Shown here: positions 9,109-19,677 of the stretch, piece by piece
Layout: each line of letters begins with the position of its first letter
Numbering within the stretch: position 1 is the first letter of the stretch
Assembly (NCBI GenBank): GCA_027023805.1
Contig: JALVUF010000046.1
Coordinates: forward strand, 1 to 64,000
Origin: Helicobacteraceae bacterium
GTDB lineage: Bacteria > Campylobacterota > Campylobacteria > Campylobacterales > Sulfurimonadaceae
Length of the DNA: 64,000 nt
Direction of reading: 5' to 3'
Position numbers and translations under genes: made by a program
Notes under the pieces: generated by a model
Told to the model about the DNA's origin: nothing
What the model saw: the letters and a program-made list of their open reading frames with translations, nothing else
Databases searched by the model: none

Positions 9109-11463
9109 ATGACTAAAAATCCTATAGAGGTTTTACCTAGTTCGCGTTCAATTAGGGCTAGGATTATAGATTTTGAGAAACTACATACCTCTTTTTTACC
9201 AGATTTTATAACTATGTCGGAATTTTTAAACCGTATTTGCGTCGTAGAAGATTTTATTGTCCCAGATGCTGATACTCGTGTACTTTTTTTACTAGAGGCA
9301 TCAAATTTTAGCAACTTTAAAATTTTAAACATAGAGCGAAATTTTTTTACCTTTACTCAAAATAGTAGTTATATTTTTAATTTTTTTACTGAATTAGCAG
9401 GTGAAAAAGTAGATATTTCTTCACTTGAATTGGCTGATTCTTATGCAGAATATGAACAACATCTGGCTATTTTAAATACGCTTTATCATAGATATAAAAT
9501 GCTTTGCATGAATAATCGTATCTTGGATCCTATTTTTTTACCTTCGTTATATAAGCTAAATAAAGATCAACTTTTTTCGATGGGACATATTAAAATTTTT
9601 GTAGAGGGCTATTTGACAAATTTTGAATTTGACCTAATACATGAATGTAGCCAATACGCAGAGATTACAATCGTATTGAGTGTTACACGCTTTAGTAACA
9701 AAATGATATCAAAATTTAAAAAACTCGGATTTGATCTAATAAAAGGGTATGAGTACGAATTAGATATTGGTAAAAAACGGGTATTGTCAACCAAACTATT
9801 AAAAAACTATAGTAATATAATATGCTATAGTTTTGAGAGCAGACTTGTTCAAGTTGCATTTGTGAAGAAGATGATTTTTGATTATATCAATATTGGGATA
9901 AAGCCACAAGAGATAGTTGTTATTGTACCAGATGAATCATTTGCAAAATATCTAAAACTTTATGATAAAGAGAATAATTTTAATTTTGCTATGGGGTATC
10001 CGTTTTGTGAGTCGGATATTTATAAATATCTTGATGCTTCATGTCAGTATATAGAAATGCCGACAGAACAAAATAGAGCACGGCTTTTACGAGAAGGAGC
10101 AGATTTTTATGAAGCAGTTTCCGAGATTTACTATAAAAATATAAAAGATATAGATTTCAAAGGTCTTGTTGAGTTAGCTATAGTATCCACTAAAAGCAGC
10201 TATGAAAAGAAAATTGTGCAAGAGGAGTTGCATTCATTTTTAAAACTCCAAGATGCTTATAGCAGTTACAACTTAAAAACAGTTTTGCATATGTTTATGC
10301 AAAGACTCTCTAAGCGCACTATTGATGATATAGGCGGCGGTCAAATTACCGTCATGGGACTGCTTGAGAGCAGACACATCAGCTTCAAAGGAGTGATTGT
10401 AGTCGATTTTAATGATGCCAATGTGCCAAGACGAATCGACAAAGATATGTATCTAAGCTCACAACTGCGTGCTAGCGCGTCACTTCCTACAAGCAAAGAT
10501 AGAGAGGATCTGCAACGACACTATTATACTCTTTTGTTTAGCCGCGCTTTATATGTGAGCATATCTTGTGATTGCGACAAGGCACCGTCAAGATTTTTAG
10601 CACAATTAAATATCCCTGTAAAAAAAGTAGAAGATACTGCTGCGTATATGAATATCTTATATAAAACTCTTACGCCATCTACCGTGTTAAAAGAAGATGA
10701 GATTAAACTGCAATATGATTTTACAAAAAATACTATCTCAGCTTCATCGTTAAAAATATTGCTTGAATGTAAGCGAAGATACTATTACAAATATATCCTA
10801 AATATAAAAAAACATGAAATGGCGTCTGATTATATCAAGGAGCATGAGATAGGAAGTGACTTGCATGAGATCTTAAGAAAGATTTACAGCAAGCATAACA
10901 GATTTGAGAGTAAAGCCAAATTAAAAGCTCTGTTTGCAAAAGAGATAGATGCAATATACTGCTCAACAAACTTAAAGAAGTATCAGCTCGAATTATGGAA
11001 AAGAAAGATAGATGCTTTTGCGCAAAACGAAATAGAGCGTTTTGGTGACGGTTTTATTGTCACAAGCTGTGAACAACAATTTACATATAAATATAAAAAT
11101 ATTAAGTTAAGCGGACAGATTGACAGGATAGACAGCAAAAGCGGCGGATTGTACGTGCTGGATTATAAAAGCGGAAAATATCCATCTTATACAGCTAAAA
11201 CTATCACAAAAGCGACTGATTTTCAACTTGAATTTTATTATCTGCTTGCCTCTAGTTTGGGCGCAAATATATTAGGATGCGGGTATTATGATTTAAGCAA
11301 AGGCATTGTTGTTGATGAGGTTTTGCTCTTTAGTAAGCTTGAACTTTTAAAAAAGCATTTAGATGAGATACGGCAGACAAAAGTGATCGATTTTTGTAAA
11401 ACGGATGATACATCAAAATGCCAATATTGTGAATATATTTATATGTGCGGTAGAGCGTCATAA
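9109..11463 (+). CDS. AddB-like PD-(D/E)XK nuclease
   Basis: C-terminal nuclease motifs 'SGQIDRIDSKSGGLYVLDYKSG', Cys cluster 'CQYCEYIYMCGRAS'; next to AddA-like helicase. Confidence 0.85.
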   Translation: MTKNPIEVLPSSRSIRARIIDFEKLHTSFLPDFITMSEFLNRICVVEDFIVPDADTRVLFLLEASNFSNFKILNIERNFFTFTQNSSYIFNFFTELAGEKVDISSLELADSYAEYEQHLAILNTLYHRYKMLCMNNRILDPIFLPSLYKLNKDQLFSMGHIKIFVEGYLTNFEFDLIHECSQYAEITIVLSVTRFSNKMISKFKKLGFDLIKGYEYELDIGKKRVLSTKLLKNYSNIICYSFESRLVQVAFVKKMIFDYINIGIKPQEIVVIVPDESFAKYLKLYDKENNFNFAMGYPFCESDIYKYLDASCQYIEMPTEQNRARLLREGADFYEAVSEIYYKNIKDIDFKGLVELAIVSTKSSYEKKIVQEELHSFLKLQDAYSSYNLKTVLHMFMQRLSKRTIDDIGGGQITVMGLLESRHISFKGVIVVDFNDANVPRRIDKDMYLSSQLRASASLPTSKDREDLQRHYYTLLFSRALYVSISCDCDKAPSRFLAQLNIPVKKVEDTAAYMNILYKTLTPSTVLKEDEIKLQYDFTKNTISASSLKILLECKRRYYYKYILNIKKHEMASDYIKEHEIGSDLHEILRKIYSKHNRFESKAKLKALFAKEIDAIYCSTNLKKYQLELWKRKIDAFAQNEIERFGDGFIVTSCEQQFTYKYKNIKLSGQIDRIDSKSGGLYVLDYKSGKYPSYTAKTITKATDFQLEFYYLLASSLGANILGCGYYDLSKGIVVDEVLLFSKLELLKKHLDEIRQTKVIDFCKTDDTSKCQYCEYIYMCGRAS

Positions 11464-14168
11464 TGTTTAAGATGAATTTGGCATATGAAGCAAGTGCGGG
11501 AAGTGGAAAAACTTTTAACCTTGTGGCAAGATATCTGACTTTACTGTTTATGGGAGCATCTCCGTCTAAGATACTAACACTGACTTTTACGAATAAAGCA
11601 GCCAATGAAATGAGTGAGAGAATCACGCAGTCACTGATAGATATGGGCGATGAGATAGAGCTTGTGTGTGAGCAGTCAGGTTTTAGTAAAAAAGAGATTT
11701 TTGGTATGCAAAAACAGGTCTTAGAGCGGTTTTTAAGCGCAGATACTAAAATCATGACAATTGATAAATTTTTTACAATGATTGTTAGAAAATTCTCACT
11801 TTATCTAGCGATGCAGCCGACTTTTACTACTCTCTCATCACAACATGAGCAAAAGCTTTTAGAAGAATTTTTACAAGAATCACAAAAAAATTACCAGTAC
11901 GAGAAGTTGCTGGATATTTCGTTATTTATGCAAAAGCGAGTTAGTGATATCTTTTCTCTTTTACGAGAATTGTATGTTAAAAAGGCTGAGTTAGGAGATA
12001 TATTAAACATTAAAACCGACTTTACAAACAGTTATGCCGTAAAAGCTTTTGACGCTTTTTTGGCAATTCAAAAGATGGTTTTAGAGCATAACAGCGCATC
12101 AGCTACTGTTAAAAATTCTGTTAACGCTCAAACATTTGAAGAGTTGCTTACAAAGAGATGGATATATAGGGATACATTAAATTATTCAACATTTAAAAAA
12201 TGTTATCAACCTTTGATGGATGAATACTTAAAGCTTATTCAAGATAATGTAGTGCAGCATATGCGTATGAGAGAGCAATACTTCTTATCATCACTATACA
12301 CTCTTTTGCAGACTTTTACCAAAAGCAAACAAAAGCTGGCAAAAGATTCTTTAGAGATAAGCTTTGATGATGTGTCTGTATTTGCATATGAATTGCTAAA
12401 TTCAAGAATAGACAGTGATTTTTTATATTTTAGGCTAGATGCTAAAATAGATCATATTTTATTGGATGAATTTCAAGATACGAGTATTTTACAATATAAG
12501 ATTTTACAGCCTCTTATAAAAGAGATAGTCTCAGGCAGCGGAACGCATGAAAATGGTTCTTTTTTCTTTGTGGGTGATACCAAGCAGTCTATTTATCGCT
12601 TCAGGGGAGGAGTTAGTGAGCTTTTTGATTATGTTTGCAGAGAAAACCATATTGTAAAAGAGAGCTTGAATGTTAATTATAGATCCAAAAGCGAGATTGT
12701 ATCATTTGTAAACAGAGTCTTTGAAAGCAAAATTGCAAATTATGTACCGCAGCACCCTTTTAATGCCGAGGACGATGGTTATGTTGAAGTGGTTGAGAGT
12801 GTAGAGTTGCTTGATGACCTATATATAAAAGTACAGATGCTCATAGATTTAGGCGCCAATTTAAATGATATTGCAGTGTTGTGTGCTACAAATGATGATG
12901 GTGTTCAAATTGCAAGGATGTTTGAGCAGCACAATATCGACGTGGTAACACAAACTACATCCAAACTAATCAACCAACCTCTTGTACAAGCAGTTATACA
13001 GTATCTACACTATCAGTATTTTAAAGAAGATATTTATCGTTACAATTTTTTCGCACTCATACATCAAAAGGTGCAAAAGATCGAATTTGTTGATTTGCAA
13101 AATCTATCACTTTTACGAATAGTTGATGATCTGATTGTTAAATTTCATCTTTTTGACGGTACACAAAACCTTTTGAGTTTTTTGGAAATACTGGGTAAAT
13201 ATAAAGATATCGAAGAGTTTTTATTTACATATATGCAAGATGACACGACAGCACCGGCATCGTCATTAGAGGGCATCAGAGTTCTCACTGTGCATAAATC
13301 CAAAGGGTTGGAGTTTGAGCACGTTATAGTTATAGACAGATTTAAAAAACCGCCGGTCTCAAGAAATACTGTGATCTATGAATATAACGGCATAATGCTT
13401 GAAAATATTTATCTAAGAAGTAAAGGACGTGAGCAGATAGATAAAGCTTACGACAAAGCACTGCAAAAAGATAAAGAGTTGGCAGTTAGAGATAAGATTA
13501 ATGCTTTGTATGTTGCCTTTACCAGAGCAAAGCAAAATCTATTTGTTTTGCAAAAAGATAAAAACAGTATATTTGAAGTTTTAGACTTGCAAACAATCAA
13601 ACACGGCACCCTACATGCAAAGCATGAGAATTTGTGTGTCAAAGAAGAAGAGGTATTGGATTATAAAAGTCTAAGATATGGTCTTCAAACAGATGTGCTC
13701 TCTCAAGCTAAAGAAAAAGAGGATGACTTACAGGCCGTTTATTTTGGTTTGGCAATGCATTATTGTCTTGAGATGATGTTTTCATTTGAGATTAAAGCTA
13801 TCGATTCTGCTTTTTATGCTATGCAAAACAGGTACGGTTTTATTTTAAATAGTCATGAACTCGAAGATATTAAAAAACGCATACAAATGCTTGTATCCTC
13901 AAAGAAGTTTTTATCACTTGTCAGGGGAGATTGTTTTAAAGAGCAAGGTATGATAACAGGAAAGGAACTCCGATACATAGATCTGCTGGTTCAAAAAAAT
14001 GATGGCAGTTTTATAGTTATTGATTATAAAAGCTCAAATGATATATCCCCATCTCATATTTCTCAGGTGCGCGGATATATCAGCGCTGTTAAACAGATAA
14101 CATCTAAAACAGTACTTGGATACCTGTGCTATATTAAAAGAGATGCAATTGAGATAATTCAAGTTTAG
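11463..14168 (+). CDS. AddA-like UvrD/RecB-family helicase-nuclease
   Basis: Walker A 'YEASAGSGKTFNLVARYL', 'LTLTFTNKAANEMSERI', 'LLDEFQDTS', 'VGDTKQSIYRFRGG', C-terminal 'VIDYKSS'. Confidence 0.92.
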   Translation: MFKMNLAYEASAGSGKTFNLVARYLTLLFMGASPSKILTLTFTNKAANEMSERITQSLIDMGDEIELVCEQSGFSKKEIFGMQKQVLERFLSADTKIMTIDKFFTMIVRKFSLYLAMQPTFTTLSSQHEQKLLEEFLQESQKNYQYEKLLDISLFMQKRVSDIFSLLRELYVKKAELGDILNIKTDFTNSYAVKAFDAFLAIQKMVLEHNSASATVKNSVNAQTFEELLTKRWIYRDTLNYSTFKKCYQPLMDEYLKLIQDNVVQHMRMREQYFLSSLYTLLQTFTKSKQKLAKDSLEISFDDVSVFAYELLNSRIDSDFLYFRLDAKIDHILLDEFQDTSILQYKILQPLIKEIVSGSGTHENGSFFFVGDTKQSIYRFRGGVSELFDYVCRENHIVKESLNVNYRSKSEIVSFVNRVFESKIANYVPQHPFNAEDDGYVEVVESVELLDDLYIKVQMLIDLGANLNDIAVLCATNDDGVQIARMFEQHNIDVVTQTTSKLINQPLVQAVIQYLHYQYFKEDIYRYNFFALIHQKVQKIEFVDLQNLSLLRIVDDLIVKFHLFDGTQNLLSFLEILGKYKDIEEFLFTYMQDDTTAPASSLEGIRVLTVHKSKGLEFEHVIVIDRFKKPPVSRNTVIYEYNGIMLENIYLRSKGREQIDKAYDKALQKDKELAVRDKINALYVAFTRAKQNLFVLQKDKNSIFEVLDLQTIKHGTLHAKHENLCVKEEEVLDYKSLRYGLQTDVLSQAKEKEDDLQAVYFGLAMHYCLEMMFSFEIKAIDSAFYAMQNRYGFILNSHELEDIKKRIQMLVSSKKFLSLVRGDCFKEQGMITGKELRYIDLLVQKNDGSFIVIDYKSSNDISPSHISQVRGYISAVKQITSKTVLGYLCYIKRDAIEIIQV

Positions 14169-14176
14169 AGATGTCC

Positions 14177-14208
14177 TTAACACAAATGTAACATTTTTTT
14201 CCTAAAAT
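14177..14208 (+). promoter_or_regulatory. putative promoter with 11-bp-period direct repeat TAACAC-N5-TAACAT and -10 TAAAAT
   Basis: TTAACACAAATGTAACA at 14177-14193, repeats start at 14178 and 14189; TAAAAT at 14203-14208. Confidence 0.6.
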
Positions 14209-14235
14209 GACGGCAATACTAATTAAAGGATATAA

Positions 14236-16173
14236 ATGAAAACGATTTTGCTCGCTTTATCAGCCACTGCGCCGCTAGCGCATAGTATTACATTAAACGA
14301 CATACATGTAACCTCGTCATACATAAAACCGACAAAACCGGTAGTCTCATCCGGTTTAGCATCAACTCTTTTACAAACTCATCCTTCTATCTCTATGATA
14401 AGGCGTGCCGGTACATCTAACAATATTATATTAAGAGGTATGGATAATGACAATATCAATGTAATAGTAAATGGTACAAAAACATACGGCGCATGTCCAA
14501 ATCGTATGGATCCGCCAATCTCACATGTTGATATAAATGACATTAAAAGTATCAAAATTATAGAAGGTCCATATGATGTACAAAACCTCAACACTCTAAG
14601 CGGCGCAGTTAAGATTGGGTTAAAACAGCCAAAAAAAGGACTCCATGGCAGGGTTTATACAAACTTTGGCTCATTTGGGTACAAAAATGCAGGTCTTGGA
14701 GTTAGCGGCGGAGATAAAATCATAAAGATTTTAATAAGCGGCGCCATCGCTACAAGTGACCAATATAAAGACGGCAGAGGAGATACTCTGGCCCAGCAAA
14801 CAAAAAACAATGCATCACCAGCGCATCAGTACAACCAGGCTAATTTTAATAAGAAGGCTTATTTAAAGAAAAATCTAGCAACAAAGATCTTTTTAAATTT
14901 GACGGATAATCAAAAATTAAAATTTGGCTACACTGCCGATAGAAATAATGATATTTTATATCCATCAACTGCTATGGATGCAATTTTTGATAATACAGAT
15001 CTTTATAATCTTCAATACGATATATTAAATATAGGAAAATTTTCTAAAAAATTAACACTTAGATATTATCAGTCTGATGTAGATCATTTAATGTCAAACA
15101 GATATAGAAATTACGGCACAAAGTTAAAAGATAATCATTTAAAATCACAAACACAAGGTCTTAAATTACAAAATAGATTTAATGTAAAAGGCTATAAAGT
15201 AACAGTGGGGGCTATTGGCAGTAAGCGTTATTGGAGCGGTGCTTTGTTTGTAAACAACCGATTTAAAATAGAAGATATTCCAGATGTGGATACTTACAGC
15301 AGTGGGGCATATATCAAGATAGGCAAGCGCATCAACCACTTTTCATATACGGTAGGCTCGAATTTCAGTTTTTCCAATATAGAGTCTCCATCTTATCAAA
15401 CTAAATATTACAGCGCATTAAATGGATATATCCTCACACATTACAAGCTAGACGCACACAATAAATTGATGTTTGGTGTAGGTAAATCTTCTCGCTTGCC
15501 CGATGCAAAAGAGCTTTATTTTAAATTACCAGGCAATATGGCGGGTAATGCAAATCTAAAACAGGTATCAAATTATGAAACAGATATAGGATTAAGCAGC
15601 AGTTATAACAGTTTTTTGATAAAAACAAAAGCGTTTTATTCAAAAATCAAAAATTATATACTTTATGATGCGCAAATCAATCAAAACAACTATCAAAATA
15701 TAGATGCGTCAATTTATGGTTTTTCTGCACATGGAACTTACTTTATAACAAGCCATGCATCACTGCAAGGCGGACTCGCTTATGGGCGGGGTGTAAAAGA
15801 TACATTAGCTACAAATCAACATAGCAAAAACCTTCCAAATATCGCGCCCCTTAAAGGAGATATATCTTTAAAATACAATTATCGACACAACTCATATATT
15901 CAGGCAAAAGTTATTGCCAGCAATGAATGGAGCAAGTATGACAGTGACGACGGTGAGCAAAAAATAGCCGGCTGGTCGATACTTGATCTAAAAGTCTCAC
16001 ATGGGTTTGGTAAACATTTGCTCTTTATCGCTGGAGTAAACAACGTGTTTAATACAAATTACGCTATTAGTAATACCTATAAAGCGCTATCGCTGCTAAG
16101 TGGTGGTAGCGGAGTTATGCTGTTAAATGAGCCGGGTAGATATATTTATGCTAATTTGACATTAAGATACTAG
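14236..16173 (+). CDS. TonB-dependent receptor, OprC/NosA-like copper receptor
   Basis: Signal peptide, plug domain, 'TYGACPNRMDPPISHVDINDIKSIKIIEGPYDVQN' resembling OprC/NosA; beta-barrel C-terminus. Confidence 0.85.
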   Translation: MKTILLALSATAPLAHSITLNDIHVTSSYIKPTKPVVSSGLASTLLQTHPSISMIRRAGTSNNIILRGMDNDNINVIVNGTKTYGACPNRMDPPISHVDINDIKSIKIIEGPYDVQNLNTLSGAVKIGLKQPKKGLHGRVYTNFGSFGYKNAGLGVSGGDKIIKILISGAIATSDQYKDGRGDTLAQQTKNNASPAHQYNQANFNKKAYLKKNLATKIFLNLTDNQKLKFGYTADRNNDILYPSTAMDAIFDNTDLYNLQYDILNIGKFSKKLTLRYYQSDVDHLMSNRYRNYGTKLKDNHLKSQTQGLKLQNRFNVKGYKVTVGAIGSKRYWSGALFVNNRFKIEDIPDVDTYSSGAYIKIGKRINHFSYTVGSNFSFSNIESPSYQTKYYSALNGYILTHYKLDAHNKLMFGVGKSSRLPDAKELYFKLPGNMAGNANLKQVSNYETDIGLSSSYNSFLIKTKAFYSKIKNYILYDAQINQNNYQNIDASIYGFSAHGTYFITSHASLQGGLAYGRGVKDTLATNQHSKNLPNIAPLKGDISLKYNYRHNSYIQAKVIASNEWSKYDSDDGEQKIAGWSILDLKVSHGFGKHLLFIAGVNNVFNTNYAISNTYKALSLLSGGSGVMLLNEPGRYIYANLTLRY

Positions 16174-16238
16174 ACATTGTTACTTATCGTTACTCTATAA
16201 ATGCTATAATATTATAATATAGACAAGAGAGGGGAGCG

Positions 16239-17369
16239 ATGTTATCGTTTAAGGAAAAAGCTACTGCACTTTTAAAGAATGCAGATATTGAAATTAATGG
16301 TGGGAAGCCATGGGATATTCAGGTTAAGAATGAAAATTTTTATGAACGGACTTTTAAAAGCGGTGCGTTAGGGTTTGGAGAAGCCTATATGGATGGCTGG
16401 TGGAGCGTCGAAAGACTTGATGAGATGCTCACAAAAATCTTTAAAGCAGATTTAGAAGATGCAATAAAACCGATAGCCATGTTACCGTATGTATTAAAGG
16501 CAAGCCTTATGAATACGCAAAAAGGCAAGCGCGCTTTTAAAGTGGGGCAGGTTCATTATGATGTCGGAAATGATTTGTATAAAAAGATGTTAGATAAACG
16601 GATGACATATACCTGTGGGTATTGGGATAGTTACGGTAAGCTCAAAAAAGCTAATAATTTAGATGAAGCTCAAGAAAATAAACTAGATATGATATGTCAA
16701 AAACTTGGCTTAAAGGCTGGTGACAAGGTGCTGGATATCGGATGTGGTTGGGGTAGTTTTATGCGTTATGCGGCAGAAAAATATGGTGTAAGCTGTGTTG
16801 GTGTCTCTGTTTCAAAAGAACAGGTAAAACATGGTAATGAGACAAGAGGAGATCTGCCTATCGAGTTTAGACTGCAAGACTATCATGATATTAATGAAAA
16901 GTTTGATCATATTGTTTCAATCGGTATGTTTGAACATGTAGGGTATAAAAATTATAGAACATATATGAAAATTGTCCGGAAAAACTTAAAAGATAATGGT
17001 CTTTTTTTACTGCACACCATAGGATGCAATGTCAGTGCAAAAATGACAAATCCATGGATACAAAAATATATATTTCCAAATTCCATGCTCCCATCAGCTG
17101 TGCAAATATCAAAAGCTGTAGAAAAACTATTTGTTATTGAAGATTGGCATAATTTTAGTATTCAGTATGATTATACGCTTATGGCATGGTATAAAAATTT
17201 TAAAGAAGCATGGCCGCAATTAAAGGACAAATATAGTGATAGGTTTTATAGAATGTGGGAGTTTTATCTTTTATCGTCTGCCGCATCTTTTCGTGCTAGA
17301 CACAATCAGGTATGGCAGATAGTTTTATCTAAACGGGGTAAAGAAGACGGATACAATAGAATATGCTAG
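16239..17369 (+). CDS. cfa: cyclopropane-fatty-acyl-phospholipid synthase
   Basis: 'AYMDGWWSVERLDEML', 'HYDVGNDLYKKMLDKRMTYTCGYW', 'VLDIGCGWGSFMRYAAEKYG'. Confidence 0.96.
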   Translation: MLSFKEKATALLKNADIEINGGKPWDIQVKNENFYERTFKSGALGFGEAYMDGWWSVERLDEMLTKIFKADLEDAIKPIAMLPYVLKASLMNTQKGKRAFKVGQVHYDVGNDLYKKMLDKRMTYTCGYWDSYGKLKKANNLDEAQENKLDMICQKLGLKAGDKVLDIGCGWGSFMRYAAEKYGVSCVGVSVSKEQVKHGNETRGDLPIEFRLQDYHDINEKFDHIVSIGMFEHVGYKNYRTYMKIVRKNLKDNGLFLLHTIGCNVSAKMTNPWIQKYIFPNSMLPSAVQISKAVEKLFVIEDWHNFSIQYDYTLMAWYKNFKEAWPQLKDKYSDRFYRMWEFYLLSSAASFRARHNQVWQIVLSKRGKEDGYNRIC

Positions 17370-17370
17370 A

Positions 17371-17383
17371 GGCGCATAGCGCC
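17371..17383. terminator. GC hairpin between convergent genes, possible bidirectional terminator
   Basis: GGCGC-ATA-GCGCC between cfa (+) and the 17404 ORF (-); T-run weak. Confidence 0.3.
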
Positions 17384-17403
17384 CCTTAAGAGTTATCTAT
17401 ATT

Positions 17404-18297
17404 TTAATCATCAGAGATGTGAAAATGTAGTTGCTTTAACATTTTGTTTGGATTGTTTGAGTTTTGCAATTCAAATATAGATATTGGTTTGTTTGATTTC
17501 ATGCTTATTTTTAACTCATCAGGATTTTTAATGAAGCTTATCAATTTTTTATTAAATTGTTTACCTAATTTCTGATTGTTTTGTTTTGCCACTTGTAGAT
17601 TATTTTGCAATCTTTGTATAAGATGGTTTTTAAAACTAGATACACTGACACCTGAGCGTTGTGCCAAAATTTTAAAGATACGATTAGCTAGTGATTCATC
17701 TTTATATTTTATAGATAATGAGGTGATTTTTACACTCTGTGGAGCTAATTGCAACTGCATCATAAGATTTGGCAGCGATTTGACATCAGCTAACTTCAAG
17801 CGATAACTTATTTTACCTGCATGCTCTATATTCCAAGACATATCTTTTATGTTTAAAAACTCATCTTGCTTATGATATACATAATGAAGTTTAATGTTTG
17901 ATGTTAAACTCTTATAGCCTAATTGTTGCAATATACCTGCTGCAATAGGATTGCGCATATTTGCAGTATGTGCCGTAATACCTTCTAGTTCTATATCCAT
18001 ATAACGTGGGATTTTGTGCTTTGTATCTAGCGAATCTACTTCTATTTCTTTAATTAGAATATTTTTACCGTTAGGGGCATGTATCTTAACATTTTGTAAA
18101 TCAACAGATAATGTCCATGGGTTAAGTGAGGCATCTTCATACGTTATCATGCCGGGCGTAGTACCTGCTAAGACAGCATTTAGCTTATCATGCAAAATAG
18201 CTTTTGTTATAAGCATATATCCTACTATAATAAGTATCACAATACCGATGAAAGTCAAACGCTTGACCTGTGGCGGTGTTTTTTGTTTTATTGGCAT
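17404..18297 (-). CDS. membrane-anchored AsmA/DUF748-like hypothetical protein
   Basis: N-terminal TM then 'AGTTPGMITYEDASLNPWTLSVDLQNVKIHAPNGKNILIKEIEVDS' AsmA-like repeat style. Confidence 0.5.
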   Translation of the reverse strand: MPIKQKTPPQVKRLTFIGIVILIIVGYMLITKAILHDKLNAVLAGTTPGMITYEDASLNPWTLSVDLQNVKIHAPNGKNILIKEIEVDSLDTKHKIPRYMDIELEGITAHTANMRNPIAAGILQQLGYKSLTSNIKLHYVYHKQDEFLNIKDMSWNIEHAGKISYRLKLADVKSLPNLMMQLQLAPQSVKITSLSIKYKDESLANRIFKILAQRSGVSVSSFKNHLIQRLQNNLQVAKQNNQKLGKQFNKKLISFIKNPDELKISMKSNKPISIFELQNSNNPNKMLKQLHFHISDD

Positions 18298-18334
18298 GTA
18301 TTTCCTTTTTTGTATATTATATACTAATATTTGT

Positions 18335-19576
18335 TTATAATACTATTTTAACGCCTGAATGTTTTTGCGGCACGGGGGGTGGATACGATACTGAGTGTTG
18401 CGGCTGTATATTTGAAGAGTTCACATAATATACCGGTTTAAACGGCTGTAGTTTAGTTGGAGCAATGTTGTTTGCAAGATAGTAGTGCAGCTTGATGTTC
18501 ATTTTGTGCTCATACGCTAAAAATCTCCTTTTAGTTTTACCTCTTAGATGTTTAGTTGCTTTTTGTACTACAAGTTGCGGATTAATAGCTCTGCCGTATC
18601 TGTAAACACCAAAATGAAGATGCGGTCCGGTTGATAGACCGGTGACCCCGACATAGCCTATGACTTGACCCTGCTTAACATATTTACCTGCTTTTATACC
18701 TCTTTTGAAATGTTTTTGATGCGCATATAAAGTTACATATCCATCACCGTTTGCGATTTTTATAACATTTCCGTATCCCCTTATCCATCCTGCATAAATA
18801 ATTCTGCCTGATGCCGCGGCATGAATAGGAGTACCGACAATAACAGCATAATCTACTCCAAAATGTGGACGATAGATATGTAAAATAGGCTGCCATCTTC
18901 TAAGTGAGAATGTTGAGCTTATCCAGCCTCCTTTAACGGGGCGTATAAAGATAAATCCCTGTATCTGATGACCTTTAGCGTTATAATATCTTCCATTATA
19001 ATCAAATACATAATGATTGGTTTTGCCTGTTTGTATCATAGCTGCTTTGAGTTCGGGCATAGAAAAAGGTCTGCCAAAACGATATTTTTGATCATACACC
19101 ATGACAATTTTATCACCCTTATGAATATCTCTTTTAAAATTGATAGATTTTTTAAAGCTGTCTATAAATAGTTGAGCAAGTTTTTTAGAGTGCGTGTCTT
19201 TTATGATGTCATTATACGGTGAATTTTTGACAGTTATAACAAACCCTTCTTGTTTTGTTATGCTATTTATAGGTATAAGTTTAAAAGTTGCGGATTTTTT
19301 TGTTTTTGTTATATGGATTTGAAGCTCATCACTGATAGGTATTAAAACTTGTTCCACGTTTTTATGTGCGCCAAATAAAATCTGATAATGTACGCCCTGC
19401 CTTATCTCATCTATGGCTTGCTGGTTGCTGTTGCTTAGATTGTAATATAACGGTTTGCTAGGCAGATGATATTTGTGCAAAAATTGTAAATATGTTTCAC
19501 CGTTACCCCATCTTAAAAATCGTGCCTCTGATGCCAATAGCAAAAAAGGCAAAAATAACAACATAAACATCTTCAT
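18335..19576 (-). CDS. M23 family peptidoglycan endopeptidase
   Basis: Signal peptide; 'HFGVDYAVIVGTPIHAAASGRIIYAGWIRGYGNVIKI', 'GPHLHFGVYRYGRAINP'. Confidence 0.93.
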   Translation of the reverse strand: MKMFMLLFLPFLLLASEARFLRWGNGETYLQFLHKYHLPSKPLYYNLSNSNQQAIDEIRQGVHYQILFGAHKNVEQVLIPISDELQIHITKTKKSATFKLIPINSITKQEGFVITVKNSPYNDIIKDTHSKKLAQLFIDSFKKSINFKRDIHKGDKIVMVYDQKYRFGRPFSMPELKAAMIQTGKTNHYVFDYNGRYYNAKGHQIQGFIFIRPVKGGWISSTFSLRRWQPILHIYRPHFGVDYAVIVGTPIHAAASGRIIYAGWIRGYGNVIKIANGDGYVTLYAHQKHFKRGIKAGKYVKQGQVIGYVGVTGLSTGPHLHFGVYRYGRAINPQLVVQKATKHLRGKTKRRFLAYEHKMNIKLHYYLANNIAPTKLQPFKPVYYVNSSNIQPQHSVSYPPPVPQKHSGVKIVL

Positions 19577-19677
19577 AGTAATAAAAACCCCTTAAAAAAT
19601 TTTAAAATTATAACAAAGCTTGACTAACACAAAGGTTTATCTGCTATAATCTTTAGAAAAAAATAGGTGATATACTG

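Noticed and set aside
9109-14168. AddB/AddA-like pair as a novel defence system
   Set aside because: Motifs and order fit the known AddAB-type double-strand-break repair enzymes; nothing around it looks like a defence island.
16179-16193. GTTAC direct repeat upstream of cfa as a member of the same regulon
   Set aside because: The period is 10 bp rather than 11 and the sequence only resembles the motif in reverse orientation.
19620-19650. TAACACAAA upstream of the PgbA-like gene as a fifth copy of the copper box
   Set aside because: There is no second half-site 11 bp downstream and the distance to TATAAT is 20, not 25; it looks like an ordinary promoter.
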